Shown: positions 1 to 7,889 of the stretch, in pieces
Layout of the letters: each line of letters starts with the position of its first letter
How positions within the stretch are numbered: position 1 is the stretch's first letter
Source: Micromonospora acroterricola
GTDB taxonomy: Bacteria; Actinomycetota; Actinomycetes; Mycobacteriales; Micromonosporaceae
Direction of reading: 5' to 3'
Length of the DNA stretch: 55,917 nucleotides
NCBI RefSeq assembly: GCF_003172955.1
Contig: NZ_QGKR01000141.1
Coordinates: 1-55,917, forward strand
Notes under the pieces: model-generated
Seen by the model: only the letters and a program-made list of their open reading frames with translations
What the model was told of the DNA's origin: nothing
Database searches by the model: none
Translations under genes and position numbers: made by a program

Positions 1-1001
1 AGCCCGACCACGGACGGGGGGACCGGCGTGTCGGGGGGTGTGGGCTCGGCCGCCGGGCCGGGCGGCCACCGGAAGCCCGCCGGGCCGCCCGGTTCGTCGG
101 CCGGCACCCGGGGATTGGGCACCGCCCCACCGCCGGCTCCCATCCCGTGAGCGGCCAGAGCCTCATCGCCAGCGATCGTGGGGTCGGCCGCCTCCGGGTC
201 GGCGTATTCCGACGGGTGGTAGCCGGGCTCGACCGGCGCGCCCTCGTGTGGTGGGGTGCGGGCGGCCGGCACCACCGGACTGTCCCGGGTCGTGGGCGGG
301 TCCTCGGCGCAGACGTGGTCGGGGTTGGCCGCCGCGCGAGCCAGCGCCGCGACCTGCACGGCGAGCGGGTCGTCGGCGGCGAGGTGCTGCCGGCACAGCT
401 CGCGGGCCAGCGCCAGGTTGTCGTGCGCCTCGGCGAACTGCCCGCAGTCGCGCTGCATCGCGCCGAGCCGGGCCAGCATCTTGATGCCGCTGGGATGCCC
501 GTCGCCGTACACCTCGCGGTGCAGCTCCCAGGCGTCCTGGAGACGGTCGCGGGCGACCGTGCACTGGCCCCGGGCGTACTCGACGGTGGCCAGGTCGGCG
601 TGCGCGGCGAGCACCCGCAGCGACTCGGGGCCGTCCTGCGCGGTCAGCTCGATGATGACTTCCTCGTAGAGCCGGGCGGCCCGGGAGTGGCTGCCGACGC
701 GGTGCAGCACGGCGGCGAGGGTCGCCGCGGCGGCCACCGTGCGTGGGTCGGAGCGACCGTGCAACCGGGTGGTGGCCGCGTACGCGTAGGCGGCCCATCC
801 CCGGGCGGAGTGCGGCTCGCCGAGGGCGACCAGCACCCGCGCCTGGAGGCTGGCCGCCTCGGCCAGCTCGGTGGTGGCGTTGGCCGGACGGGGGTCGGCG
901 TCGGTCAGCGCGTCGGAGAGCAACCGCTGCGCGCCGGCCAGGTCGCCGGCGGACACGAGGTGGTGCGCCTGATCAGTCAGTTCGCCGAAGCCGGAGGGCA
1001 C
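1..1001 (-). CDS. Tetratricopeptide-repeat protein, 3' end outside window
   Basis: The reverse-strand frame stays open from a GTG at 1001 to the window edge; an in-frame TGA lies 12 nt upstream of this GTG, which fixes the start there or downstream. The product begins VPSGFGELTDQAHHLV and continues with helical TPR-like repeats such as DLAGAQRLLSDAL, HSRAARLYEEVI and ARGQCTVARDRLQDAW. After about 230 residues it changes to a Pro/Gly/Asp-rich linker that runs off the window. TPR proteins of this kind are scaffold or regulatory proteins; no catalytic domain is visible in the part present. Other open frames over the same bases are Arg/Pro-rich shadows. Confidence 0.72.
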   Translation of the reverse strand, partial: MPSGFGELTDQAHHLVSAGDLAGAQRLLSDALTDADPRPANATTELAEAASLQARVLVALGEPHSARGWAAYAYAATTRLHGRSDPRTVAAAATLAAVLHRVGSHSRAARLYEEVIIELTAQDGPESLRVLAAHADLATVEYARGQCTVARDRLQDAWELHREVYGDGHPSGIKMLARLGAMQRDCGQFAEAHDNLALARELCRQHLAADDPLAVQVAALARAAANPDHVCAEDPPTTRDSPVVPAARTPPHEGAPVEPGYHPSEYADPEAADPTIAGDEALAAHGMGAGGGAVPNPRVPADEPGGPAGFRWPPGPAAEPTPPDTPVPPSVVG

Positions 1002-1058
1002 GCCCCATCGTGCTCATCCGACGACGGTAAGTACAAGACCCGCGCCGGTGTCGATCGG

Positions 1059-1523
1059 TCAGGATCCGGTCAGGTGCTCGGTCAGCGTCTCGCTGATCCG
1101 GCGCAGCTGGTCGACCTGGGCCGGGCTCAGCGCGTCGAACAGGTGCCGGCGTACGCCCTCGACGTGGCCGGGCGCGGCGGCGGCGAGGGCGGCGAAGCCC
1201 GCGTCGGTGAGCGACGCGATCTGCCCGCGCCGGTCGGTGGGGTGCTCCTCGCGGCGCACCCAGCCGGCCGCCTCCAGCCGGGCCACGGCGTGCGAGAGCC
1301 GGCTGCGCGACGAGCCGGCGGCCTCGGCCAGGTCGCTCATCCGCAGCCGGCGGTCGGGAGCCTCGGAGAGCCGGACCAGGATCTCGTAGTAGGCGTGCGG
1401 CATGCCCGCGTCCCGTTGCAGCTCGCGGTCGAGCGTGTCCATCAGTGCCCGGGAGGCGGTGAGGAACGCGCGCCAGGTGCGCTGCTCGTCGGAATCCAGC
1501 CAGCGGGTCATGACGGCCATCAT
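1059..1523 (-). CDS. MarR-family transcriptional regulator
   Basis: The product of about 150 aa has the MarR winged-helix layout: an N-terminal helix (WRAFLTASRALMDTLDREL), a helix-turn-helix (LRMSDLAEAAGSSRSRLSHAVARLEAAGWV) and a wing with the family motif REEHPTDRRGQIASLTDAG. MarR proteins are dimeric repressors or activators that usually respond to small phenolic ligands or oxidants. The gene is divergent from the VOC-family gene at 1570, and a 22-bp inverted repeat lies between them, so it probably represses itself and that neighbour. The start may be the ATG at 1523 or the internal ATG at 1511 (MTRWLDSDEQ). Confidence 0.9.
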   Translation of the reverse strand: MMAVMTRWLDSDEQRTWRAFLTASRALMDTLDRELQRDAGMPHAYYEILVRLSEAPDRRLRMSDLAEAAGSSRSRLSHAVARLEAAGWVRREEHPTDRRGQIASLTDAGFAALAAAAPGHVEGVRRHLFDALSPAQVDQLRRISETLTEHLTGS

Positions 1524-1529
1524 ACCCGG

Positions 1530-1551
1530 TTTGGTTGAGCGTTCAACTAAA
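1530..1551. promoter_or_regulatory. MarR-type operator (inverted repeat)
   Basis: The arms TTTxGTTGA and TCAACxAAA are perfectly complementary around a 4-bp centre (GCGT). The site sits between the divergent MarR and VOC genes and overlaps the predicted -35 box of the VOC gene, as expected for a repressor operator. Confidence 0.75.
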
Positions 1552-1563
1552 CCGCGCTAGCCT
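1535..1563 (+). promoter_or_regulatory. Promoter of VOC gene, probably leaderless
   Basis: A -35 TTGAGC (1535-1540), a 17-bp spacer and a -10 TAGCCT (1558-1563) place the transcription start at about 1570, which is the A of the ATG. No ribosome-binding site is present, so the mRNA is probably leaderless. The -35 lies inside the inverted repeat. Confidence 0.55.
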
Positions 1564-1569
1564 GGGTTC

Positions 1570-2091
1570 ATGGGTATCCACCGGCTCAACCACGCGGTCC
1601 TCTACGTCAGTGACCTTGCCCGCAGCGTCGCCTTCTACCGCGACGTGCTGGGCTTCCGCCCGGTGGCGATGACCCCGGACGGCTTCCGGGGCGCCACCTT
1701 CCTCCAGGCTCCGGACTCGACGAACGACCACGACCTCGGCCTGTTCGAGATCGGCGCCGGCGCCGGGCGGTCGACCGCCGGTCGGGCCACCGTGGGGCTC
1801 TACCACCTGGCGTGGGAGGTCGACACCCTCGACGAGCTGGCCGCCACCGCCGAGCGGCTCTCCGCCGCCGGCGCGCTGGTCGGCACCTCCGACCACGGCA
1901 CGACCAAGAGCCTCTACGGGCAGGACCCGGACGGCCTGGAGTTCGAGGTGGTCTGGCTGGTCCCGGCCGACCGGCTCGACGACGCCGCGCTGGCTGCGCG
2001 CAAGCGGATCGGCCGGCTCGACCTGGCCGCCGAGCGGCAGCGCTACGGCGGGCAGACCCGGGGCGGGGTGGGGATCTCCGTCCCGGCCTGA
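1570..2091 (+). CDS. VOC-family (glyoxalase/dioxygenase-like) protein
   Basis: This 173-aa protein starts MGIHRLNHAVLYVSDLARSV, the first beta-alpha unit of the vicinal oxygen chelate fold, with a candidate metal-binding His in NHAVLYV. A second module contains GLYHLAWEVDTLDEL, and the DPDGLEFEVVW motif supplies the usual metal-binding Glu. This layout is shared by catechol-dioxygenase-like, glyoxalase and resistance proteins of the fold, and the exact substrate cannot be told. It is divergent from a MarR regulator and probably under its control. Confidence 0.88.
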   Translation: MGIHRLNHAVLYVSDLARSVAFYRDVLGFRPVAMTPDGFRGATFLQAPDSTNDHDLGLFEIGAGAGRSTAGRATVGLYHLAWEVDTLDELAATAERLSAAGALVGTSDHGTTKSLYGQDPDGLEFEVVWLVPADRLDDAALAARKRIGRLDLAAERQRYGGQTRGGVGISVPA

Positions 2092-2115
2092 GCGGCCATA
2101 GGGTAGAACGGACCG

Positions 2116-3006
2116 ATGTCGACCGACCGGACCACCGATTTCCTCCGCGAGCTGCTGGTCCGCCAGTTGACGACCTGGCTGCCCGCGGCCCTGCACCGCT
2201 CCCGCCGGGCCACGATCGCCCTGGCGTGGGCCGGTGTCGACGGGGGTGGCCCGGAGGCCGCGCTGCGGGTGGTGGCGGCGCACGCCGACCAGGTGCGTGG
2301 CCGACGGGTGACCGTGCTGGTGCTGGCCGGCGGCGCCGCCGACCTGCCCGCCCGGCTCGGCCCGGTCGAGGCGGAGCTGCCCGCCGAGGTCACCCTGCAC
2401 CTGCTGCCCGGCGCCCCGGACCGGCTGCCGGTCGCGGTGAAGGCGGCCGGCGCGGCCGGCGCGCCGCTGTTCTGCTTCGCGGACCTGCCCGGAGCGGTCA
2501 CCCCGGAGCTGGTCACCGCCGCAACCAACGGCCGCACGGGCGAGGTGCTGCTGCACGTCGGCAGCAGCGCGGGCGCCGCGTTGGCCGCCGCCGGCTTCCC
2601 GCTGGTCGCCGAGGTGGCGCCGGTGCTCCCGGACGGGGCGGCGGCCGGCGTGATCGCCTTCGGAAGCCGCTCGGACCGGAGCCTGGAGGCGGTCCGAGAC
2701 GCGCTCTGGGCGGTCGGCGCGGCCCTCGACGTGGGCTACCGCGACCCGGCCGACCCGGCGGGCGTCCCGATCGGCGTAAGCGCCGACCCCGACCCCGAAC
2801 CGTTGGCCCGTGAGCTGCTGGCCGAGCTGCGCCGCAGTGGGCCGCGCCCGGTCACCGACCTGCGCCGGCACACCCTCACCGCGACCGTCTACCGCGCCTC
2901 CGACGCTGTCCGGGCGCTCACCGACCTGGTCGACGCCGGCGACGTGCGCCGTGAACGCGAGGCCGGCCGACTGGCCGGGGACGAGGTCATCACCGCGACG
3001 CGCTGA
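2116..3006 (+). CDS. Hypothetical protein with C-terminal winged-helix-like segment
   Basis: I do not recognise this 296-aa protein. The N-terminal part (FLRELLVRQLTTWLPAALHRSRRATIALAWAG) faintly resembles the opening of three-Cys-motif partner proteins, but the match is too weak to name it. The middle is Ala/Val-rich with alternating strand and helix character (VTVLVLAGG, GEVLLHVGSS). The last 75 residues (LARELLAELRRSGPRPVTDLRRHTL...VRALTDLVDAGDVRRE) look like a winged helix. It follows the VOC gene by 24 bp on the same strand, so co-transcription is likely. A strong bidirectional hairpin follows it. Confidence 0.7.
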   Translation: MSTDRTTDFLRELLVRQLTTWLPAALHRSRRATIALAWAGVDGGGPEAALRVVAAHADQVRGRRVTVLVLAGGAADLPARLGPVEAELPAEVTLHLLPGAPDRLPVAVKAAGAAGAPLFCFADLPGAVTPELVTAATNGRTGEVLLHVGSSAGAALAAAGFPLVAEVAPVLPDGAAAGVIAFGSRSDRSLEAVRDALWAVGAALDVGYRDPADPAGVPIGVSADPDPEPLARELLAELRRSGPRPVTDLRRHTLTATVYRASDAVRALTDLVDAGDVRREREAGRLAGDEVITATR

Positions 3007-3039
3007 GCGCGCGCTGGCGGGTGCCCGGCCCACGGAAGC

Positions 3040-3076
3040 CGAGCGGGGTGCCGGTGAATCACCGGCACCCCGCTCG
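3040..3076. terminator. Bidirectional terminator hairpin
   Basis: A perfect 17-bp stem (CGAGCGGGGTGCCGGTG and its complement) closes a 3-nt loop. It lies between the convergent genes ending at 3006 (+) and 3089 (-). There is no T-tract, which is common for terminators in this GC range. Confidence 0.8.
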
Positions 3077-3088
3077 ACTCCCGGGACG

Positions 3089-3268
3089 CTACGACCGGGA
3101 CTTGTCCTGCTTCCAGGACAGCGGACCCGGCAGGTCGACCCGGTGCGCTTTGGCCTTCGAGTTCCAGGACCAACGCCCGATCTTGATGCTCCACGAGGAG
3201 AAGCCGTTCTCGGTGAAGTTCAGGATGATCGGACCGATCTTCTTGCGCTTGCGAAACATGAGGCCCAT
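3089..3268 (-). CDS. DUF4236-family small protein
   Basis: The 59-aa product begins MGLMFRKRKKIGPIILNFTE and continues NGFSSWSIKIGRWSWN, matching the short DUF4236 pattern (an FRKR-type basic start, then a small beta-rich repeat). The start at 3268 is preferred over upstream starts because a GAGGGGAG ribosome-binding site lies about 7 nt upstream. The function of the family is unknown. It is convergent with the unknown gene to its left. Confidence 0.75.
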   Translation of the reverse strand: MGLMFRKRKKIGPIILNFTENGFSSWSIKIGRWSWNSKAKAHRVDLPGPLSWKQDKSRS

Positions 3269-3480
3269 CAGAGGACTCCCCTCGTCACCGTTCCCTGCCG
3301 TGTCGAGATCGAACATGCCCGAACCGGCGAATTCCGAAACCCACTCGACGTCCGGTCTGGACGGTGGGTCGGCGCGAGCGGTAATTCCTATTCAGCAGAT
3401 AGGTGTTGCGCGGCGGTAAACGCTGCTGGTGGCGGCTCGTAACATAGTCAGAGACACGAATCTCACCTTCTGGAAGAGCG

Positions 3481-3510
3481 TTGACCGGGCGATCCCGCCG
3501 CCGGCAGCAT
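3481..3510 (+). promoter_or_regulatory. Candidate promoter for leader peptide and sulfur operon
   Basis: TTGACC (3481-3486) is separated by 18 bp from CAGCAT (3505-3510). The start of transcription would fall at about 3517, the ATG of the leader peptide, implying leaderless translation. The -35 is good and the -10 weak. Confidence 0.4.
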
Positions 3511-3516
3511 GGGGTC

Positions 3517-3594
3517 ATGTCGCAGCGGGACGAGCTCTTCCTCACCGCTCGCGTGCACGTCGACCTGGTCCGGCACGCGAGCGCGCTCTGTTGA
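3517..3594 (+). CDS. Cysteine-terminated leader peptide (attenuator candidate)
   Basis: This 25-codon frame reads MSQRDELFLTAR followed by VHVDLVRHASALC and a stop. The HVDL-x-R-x-x-S-A-x-C ending matches the actinobacterial putative leader peptides found before sulfur-assimilation genes. Cys-containing leaderless short ORFs are reported to act as cysteine-responsive attenuators in mycobacteria. Here it precedes a sulfonate-type ABC operon by about 130 bp. That spacer contains inverted repeats, for example CCGCTC/GAGCGG at 3645-3662, that could form alternative hairpins. Identification rests on the motif plus context; regulation is inferred. Confidence 0.68.
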   Translation: MSQRDELFLTARVHVDLVRHASALC

Positions 3595-3726
3595 GCTGAC
3601 CGGTCCACCCGGTTCGGCTCCATCGCCGCACTCTCACCGCCCGTCCGCTCATCGCGGAGCGGCGTGCCTCCGCGCCCCTCGCCGGGCGTCCTGCACCCCC
3701 ATCGTGGACAGACCAGGAGTCTCCCC

Positions 3727-4758
3727 ATGTCCCCACCCCGTCGTGCCGTCCTGCGTACCCTCGCCACCGTCACCGCGCTGGCCCTGCTGACCGGCGCCGC
3801 CGGCTGCGGCGGCGACGCCCAGGCCGGCGCCGGGCAGGCCACCGAGCTGCGCTACCAGGGCTCGGTCGGCCAGGTCACCCTCCCCGAACTCGCCGCCGAC
3901 CTCGGCTACCTCGGCGACGTCCGCCTCAACTGGATCGGCAACGTCACCGGTGGCCCGCAGGACATCCAGGCCACCGCCACCGGGCAGAGCGACTTCGGCG
4001 GCGCGTTCAACGGCGCCATCGTCAAGCTCGCCGCCGCCAACGCCCCGATCACCGCCGTCGTCAGCTACTACGGCTCCGACGCCCAGTCCTTCCAGGGCTA
4101 CTACGTGCTCGACGACAGCCCGATCCGCGGCCCCCGGGACCTGATCGGCAGGAAGGTCGGCATGAACACCCTGGGCGCCCACGCCGAGGCGGTGCTCAAG
4201 ACCTGGCTCGCCCGCGGCGGGCTCACCCCCGCCGAGATCAGGCAGGTCGAGCTGGTCGCCCTGCCTCCCCTGAACGCCGAGCAGTCGCTGCGACAGAAGC
4301 AGATCGACGTCGCGGTCCTCGGCGGGGTGATCCGCGACAAGGCGGTCGCCGGCGGCGGCGTCCGCACCGTCTTCACCGACCACGAGCTGCTCGGCGCGTT
4401 CAGCGCCGGCACCTACGTCTTCCGCGACGACTTCATCAAACGCAACCCGGAGACCGTCCGGGCGTTCGTGACCGGGGTCGGCAAGGCCATCGAGTGGGCG
4501 CGCACCCAGCCCCGGGAGACCGTGGTCGCCCGGATGCGGGACATCATCGCCAAGCGCGGTCGCAACGAGGACCCGTCGCTGGTCGCGTACTGGAAGAGCA
4601 GCGGCGTCGCCGGTCGGGGCGGCGTGATCGGCGAGCAGGAGTTCGGCACCTGGATCGACTGGCTCGCCGCCGAGGGCGAGCTCAGGGGCGACCGGCCGAA
4701 GCCCGCCGACATCTACACCAACCGCTTCAACCCCTTCGTGGACGGGGGCGGCGCGTGA
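3727..4758 (+). CDS. ABC transporter substrate-binding lipoprotein, sulfonate/nitrate/taurine type
   Basis: The 343-aa product starts MSPPRRAVLRTLATVTALA and has a lipobox (LTGAAGCG), so it should be a membrane-anchored extracytoplasmic lipoprotein. The mature part follows the SsuA/TauA/NMT1 pattern: LPELAADLGYLGDVRLNWIG, a Gly-rich segment (GQSDFGGAFNGAIV), RDLIGRKVGMNTLG and a late WIDWLAAEGEL. Such proteins capture alkanesulfonates, taurine, nitrate or thiamine precursors. The start is chosen for AGGAG at 3715-3719, 7 nt upstream. Its stop overlaps the ATPase start by 4 bp (GTGA). The downstream monooxygenase and reductase genes favour an organosulfur ligand. Confidence 0.9.
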   Translation: MSPPRRAVLRTLATVTALALLTGAAGCGGDAQAGAGQATELRYQGSVGQVTLPELAADLGYLGDVRLNWIGNVTGGPQDIQATATGQSDFGGAFNGAIVKLAAANAPITAVVSYYGSDAQSFQGYYVLDDSPIRGPRDLIGRKVGMNTLGAHAEAVLKTWLARGGLTPAEIRQVELVALPPLNAEQSLRQKQIDVAVLGGVIRDKAVAGGGVRTVFTDHELLGAFSAGTYVFRDDFIKRNPETVRAFVTGVGKAIEWARTQPRETVVARMRDIIAKRGRNEDPSLVAYWKSSGVAGRGGVIGEQEFGTWIDWLAAEGELRGDRPKPADIYTNRFNPFVDGGGA

Positions 4759-5684
4759 GTACCGACAAGATCCTCTTCGACCGGGTGAGCAAGACCTTCC
4801 CGGTCCGGGCCACCCGGCGTGGCGCCGCCGGCGCGGTCACCGCGCTGCACGAGGTGACCCTCGGGGTACGCCCCGGCGAGTTCCTGGTCGTCGTCGGGCC
4901 GAGCGACTGCGGCAAGTCCACCCTGCTCGACCTGCTCGGCGGGCTCACCGAGCCGACCGGCGGGCAGGTGCTCGTCGACGGCCGGCCGGTGACCGGCCCC
5001 GGCCTGGACCGGGGCATCGTCTTCCAGCAGTACGCGCTGCTGCCCTGGCGCACCGCCGCCGGCAACGTCGCGTTCGGGCTGGAGGCCAAGCGGGTGCCCC
5101 GAGCCGAGCGCGCCGACCTGATCGACCACCACCTGGACCTGGTGGGCCTGCGCGGCTTCGCCGACCGCTACCCGCACGAGCTGTCCGGCGGGATGAAGCA
5201 GCGGGTCGCCATCGCCCGCAGCCTCGCGTACGACCCGGACGTGCTGCTGATGGACGAGCCGTTCGCCGCGCTGGACGCGCAGACCCGCGACTCGTTGCAG
5301 GACGAGCTGGTGCGGATCTGGGCCCGCACCGGCAAGACCATCGTGTTCATCACCCACGGCATCGACGAGGCCGTGCACCTGGGCCAGCGGGTGGCGGTGC
5401 TGACGTCCCGGCCCGGACGGATCAAGGAGGTCATCGACATCGACCTCGGCGACCGGGACGCCGTCGAGGACGTCCGCTCCACCGACGCGTTCCGCCACCA
5501 CCGGCACCGGATCTGGACGCTGCTGCGTGACGAGGTGCGCGCCGCCCAGGCCGCCGAAGGCGCCGCCGGCAGCCGCACCGCCCACACCGGAGGAGCCGGT
5601 GGTCGTACCCCCGTCGTGGCCGGAGCCGACGCGCGGCGCGCGGCGCCGGCAGCGGCCCACACCGAGGAGGCTCGCGTTGGTTGA
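4755..5684 (+). CDS. ABC transporter ATP-binding protein, sulfonate/nitrate type
   Basis: The 309-aa protein starts at a GTG overlapping the previous stop. It has Walker A GPSDCGKST (residues 48-56), Q-loop FQQYALLPWR, signature LSGGMKQR (143-150), Walker B VLLMDEPFAALD (from 163) and the H-loop THGIDEA, the SsuB/TauB/NrtD arrangement. The Walker A carries Asp where this family nearly always has Gly (GPSGCGKS). The consensus GxxxxGK[ST] is still satisfied, so it may be functional. The C-terminal 40 residues are an Ala/Gly/Thr-rich tail without family similarity. It energises the neighbouring permease. Confidence 0.93.
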   Translation: MSTDKILFDRVSKTFPVRATRRGAAGAVTALHEVTLGVRPGEFLVVVGPSDCGKSTLLDLLGGLTEPTGGQVLVDGRPVTGPGLDRGIVFQQYALLPWRTAAGNVAFGLEAKRVPRAERADLIDHHLDLVGLRGFADRYPHELSGGMKQRVAIARSLAYDPDVLLMDEPFAALDAQTRDSLQDELVRIWARTGKTIVFITHGIDEAVHLGQRVAVLTSRPGRIKEVIDIDLGDRDAVEDVRSTDAFRHHRHRIWTLLRDEVRAAQAAEGAAGSRTAHTGGAGGRTPVVAGADARRAAPAAAHTEEARVG

Positions 5685-6543
5685 CATCGCCGAACGTCCC
5701 ACCCGGCTGGCGGCCCCGCCCGCCGTGCCCGGCGCGGCGGCCGACCCCGCCGCACCCCGGCTGACCGCCCGGCTGTTCGCCGTCGGCGGGAGGGTGCTGC
5801 ACCGCACCGTCGCGATCGCCGCGCTGGCCGCGATCTGGGAGGGCGCACCCCGGCTCGGGCTGGTGGGCCGGGTCTTCCTGCCTCCGCTGTCGGAGGTGCT
5901 GGTGGCCTGGTGGGAGCTGCTGCGCAGCGGTCAGCTCGCCGAGCACGTCGGTGCGAGCCTCACCCGGTCGCTGGCCGGGCTCGGCCTGGCCGTGCTCACC
6001 GCCATCCCGCTCGGGCTGCTGATCGGCTGGTACCGGCCGCTCGCCGAGCTGCTCAGCCCGCTGCTGGAGGTGTTCCGCAACACCGCCGCGCTGGCCCTGC
6101 TGCCGGTCTTCGTGCTCATCCTCGGCCTGGGGGAGACCTCCAAGATCGCCCTGGTGCTGTACGCGTGCTCCTGGCCGATCCTGCTCAACACCATCGCCGG
6201 GGTGAAGGGAGTCGACCCGCTGCTGATCCGTTCGGCCCGCTCGATGGGGCTCAACCACCTGCGGCTGTTCCAGAAGGTGATCCTGCCGGCCGCGGTGCCG
6301 ACGATCTTCACCGGAGTGCGGCTGGCCGGGGCGTACTCGATCCTGGTGCTGGTCGCGGCCGAGATGGTCGGCGCGAAGGCCGGCCTCGGCTACCTCATCA
6401 ACTACGCGCAGTACAACTTCGCGATCCCCGACATGTACTCCGGGATCATCACGATCTCCGCCATCGGCCTGGTCGTCAACCAGCTCCTCGTCGCCCTCGA
6501 ACGCCGCTTCTCCACCTGGCGCGTCGACGTCTCCGCCGGATAG
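5677..6543 (+). CDS. ABC transporter permease, SsuC/TauC type
   Basis: The TTG start at 5677 overlaps the ATPase stop by 8 bp and has a perfect AGGAGG 6 nt upstream. Starts further upstream would lie inside the ATPase gene. The 288-aa product has about six membrane helices. The cytoplasmic coupling loop carries the family EAA motif region (LIRSARSMGLNHLRLFQKVILPAAVP) followed by GVRLAGAYSILVLVAAEMVGAKAGLGYLI. It forms the membrane channel for the sulfonate-type importer. Confidence 0.92.
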   Translation: MVDIAERPTRLAAPPAVPGAAADPAAPRLTARLFAVGGRVLHRTVAIAALAAIWEGAPRLGLVGRVFLPPLSEVLVAWWELLRSGQLAEHVGASLTRSLAGLGLAVLTAIPLGLLIGWYRPLAELLSPLLEVFRNTAALALLPVFVLILGLGETSKIALVLYACSWPILLNTIAGVKGVDPLLIRSARSMGLNHLRLFQKVILPAAVPTIFTGVRLAGAYSILVLVAAEMVGAKAGLGYLINYAQYNFAIPDMYSGIITISAIGLVVNQLLVALERRFSTWRVDVSAG

Positions 6544-6554
6544 GACAGACACCA

Positions 6555-7889
6555 ATGACCCGTACCCTGCACCTCAACGCGTTCCTGATGGGCGTCGGCC
6601 ACCACGAGGCCGCCTGGCGGCACCCCCGCACCGACCCGCGCCGGGTCACCGACGTACGGCACTTCCAGGAGCTGGCCCGCATCGCCGAGCGCGGCACCCT
6701 CGACTCGCTCTTCCTCGCCGACGGGCTCTCGGTCGGGCCGAACCCCCGACACAACATCCAGGCCGTCTTCGAGCCGCTGACCCTGCTCGCCTCGCTGGCC
6801 GCGGTGACCGAGCACATCGGTCTCATCGCGACCGTCTCCACCACTTACAACGAGCCGTTCCACACCGCCCGCAAATTCGCGTCCCTGGACCACCTCAGCG
6901 GCGGCCGGGCCGGCTGGAACATCGTCACCTCCGCCCAGGAGCGGGAGGCGGTCAACTTCAACCGGGACAGCCACCCCGCGCACGCCGACCGGTACCGGCG
7001 GGCCGCCGAGTTCGTCGACGTGGCGATCAAGCTCTGGGACAGCTGGGAGGACGACGCGCTGGTCTTCGACACCACGACCGGGGTGTTCGCCGACACCGAC
7101 CGGGTGCACGAGGTGGCGCACCGCGGGCCGGAGTTCCAGGTCCGCGGCCCGCTGAACATCCCCCGTGGGCCACAGGGCCGGCCGCTGCTGGTGCAGGCCG
7201 GCTCGTCGCCGGACGGCATCGCCTTCGCCGCCCGGTACGCCGAGGCGGTCTTCACCGCCCAGCAGACGCTCGCCGACGGCCAGGGCTTCTACACCGAGCT
7301 GAAGAGGCAGGTCACCGCCGTCGGCCGTGACCCCGACCTGGTGAAGATCCTGCCCGGCATCGCGCCGGTGCTCGGCGGCACCGAAGCCGAGGCGCGGGCC
7401 CTCGCCGACGAGCTGGAGGAGCTGATCGTCCCCGACTACGCCCTCGCCCAGCTCTCCGGGATGCTCGGCATCGACCTGACCGGCCTGCCGCTGGACGGGC
7501 CGCTGCCGGAGCTGCCGGACGCCGGCACCGTGCAGGCCCACCAGAGCCGCTACCAACTCGTCACCGAGCTGGCCCGCCGTGAACGGCTCACCATCCGGCA
7601 GTTGATCGGCCGGCTCGGCGGCGGCCGGGGCCACCGGGTGGTCGCCGGCACCCCGGAGCAGATCGCCGACCAGATCGAGCTGTGGTTCACCCGGGGCGCC
7701 GCCGACGGCTTCAACATCATGCCGCCGCACCTGCCCGGCGGGCTGGCCGACTTCGTCGACCACGTGGTGCCGCTGCTGCGCGCCCGCGGGCTGTTCCGCA
7801 CCGAGTACACCGGGCGGACCCTGCGCGAGCACTACGGCCTGCCCCGACCGGCCAGCACGTACGCGGCGCCGACGCTGGTGCCGGCGTGA
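6555..7889 (+). CDS. LLM-class FMN-dependent monooxygenase (NtaA/SnaA/DszA-like)
   Basis: The 444-aa product begins MTRTLHLNAFLMGVGHHEAAW, typical of the NtaA/SnaA/SoxA(DszA) branch of bacterial-luciferase-like monooxygenases. Other hallmarks are FLADGLSVG, the LDHLSGGRAGWNIVTS flavin-site segment, NFNRDSHPAHADRYRRAAEF and the C-terminal region VVAGTPEQIADQIELWFTRGAADGFNIM. These enzymes use reduced FMN and O2 to cleave C-S or C-N bonds in sulfonates, sulfones or chelators. The partner flavin reductase is encoded directly downstream with a 4-bp overlap. Its place in a sulfonate-type transport operon suggests desulfonation; the substrate is unknown. Confidence 0.9.
   Translation: MTRTLHLNAFLMGVGHHEAAWRHPRTDPRRVTDVRHFQELARIAERGTLDSLFLADGLSVGPNPRHNIQAVFEPLTLLASLAAVTEHIGLIATVSTTYNEPFHTARKFASLDHLSGGRAGWNIVTSAQEREAVNFNRDSHPAHADRYRRAAEFVDVAIKLWDSWEDDALVFDTTTGVFADTDRVHEVAHRGPEFQVRGPLNIPRGPQGRPLLVQAGSSPDGIAFAARYAEAVFTAQQTLADGQGFYTELKRQVTAVGRDPDLVKILPGIAPVLGGTEAEARALADELEELIVPDYALAQLSGMLGIDLTGLPLDGPLPELPDAGTVQAHQSRYQLVTELARRERLTIRQLIGRLGGGRGHRVVAGTPEQIADQIELWFTRGAADGFNIMPPHLPGGLADFVDHVVPLLRARGLFRTEYTGRTLREHYGLPRPASTYAAPTLVPA

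Noticed and set aside
147..1538. Long forward frame of 463 codons
   Set aside because: It is the complement of the TPR and MarR genes, with Val/Gly/Arg-rich low-complexity text and no domain.
1543..3033. Long reverse frame of 496 codons
   Set aside because: It covers the VOC gene and the following gene in antisense; the composition is shadow-like.
3649..4383. Reverse frame antisense to the binding protein
   Set aside because: The forward gene has a lipobox, family motifs and operon overlaps; the reverse text is Gly/Asp/Val-rich noise.
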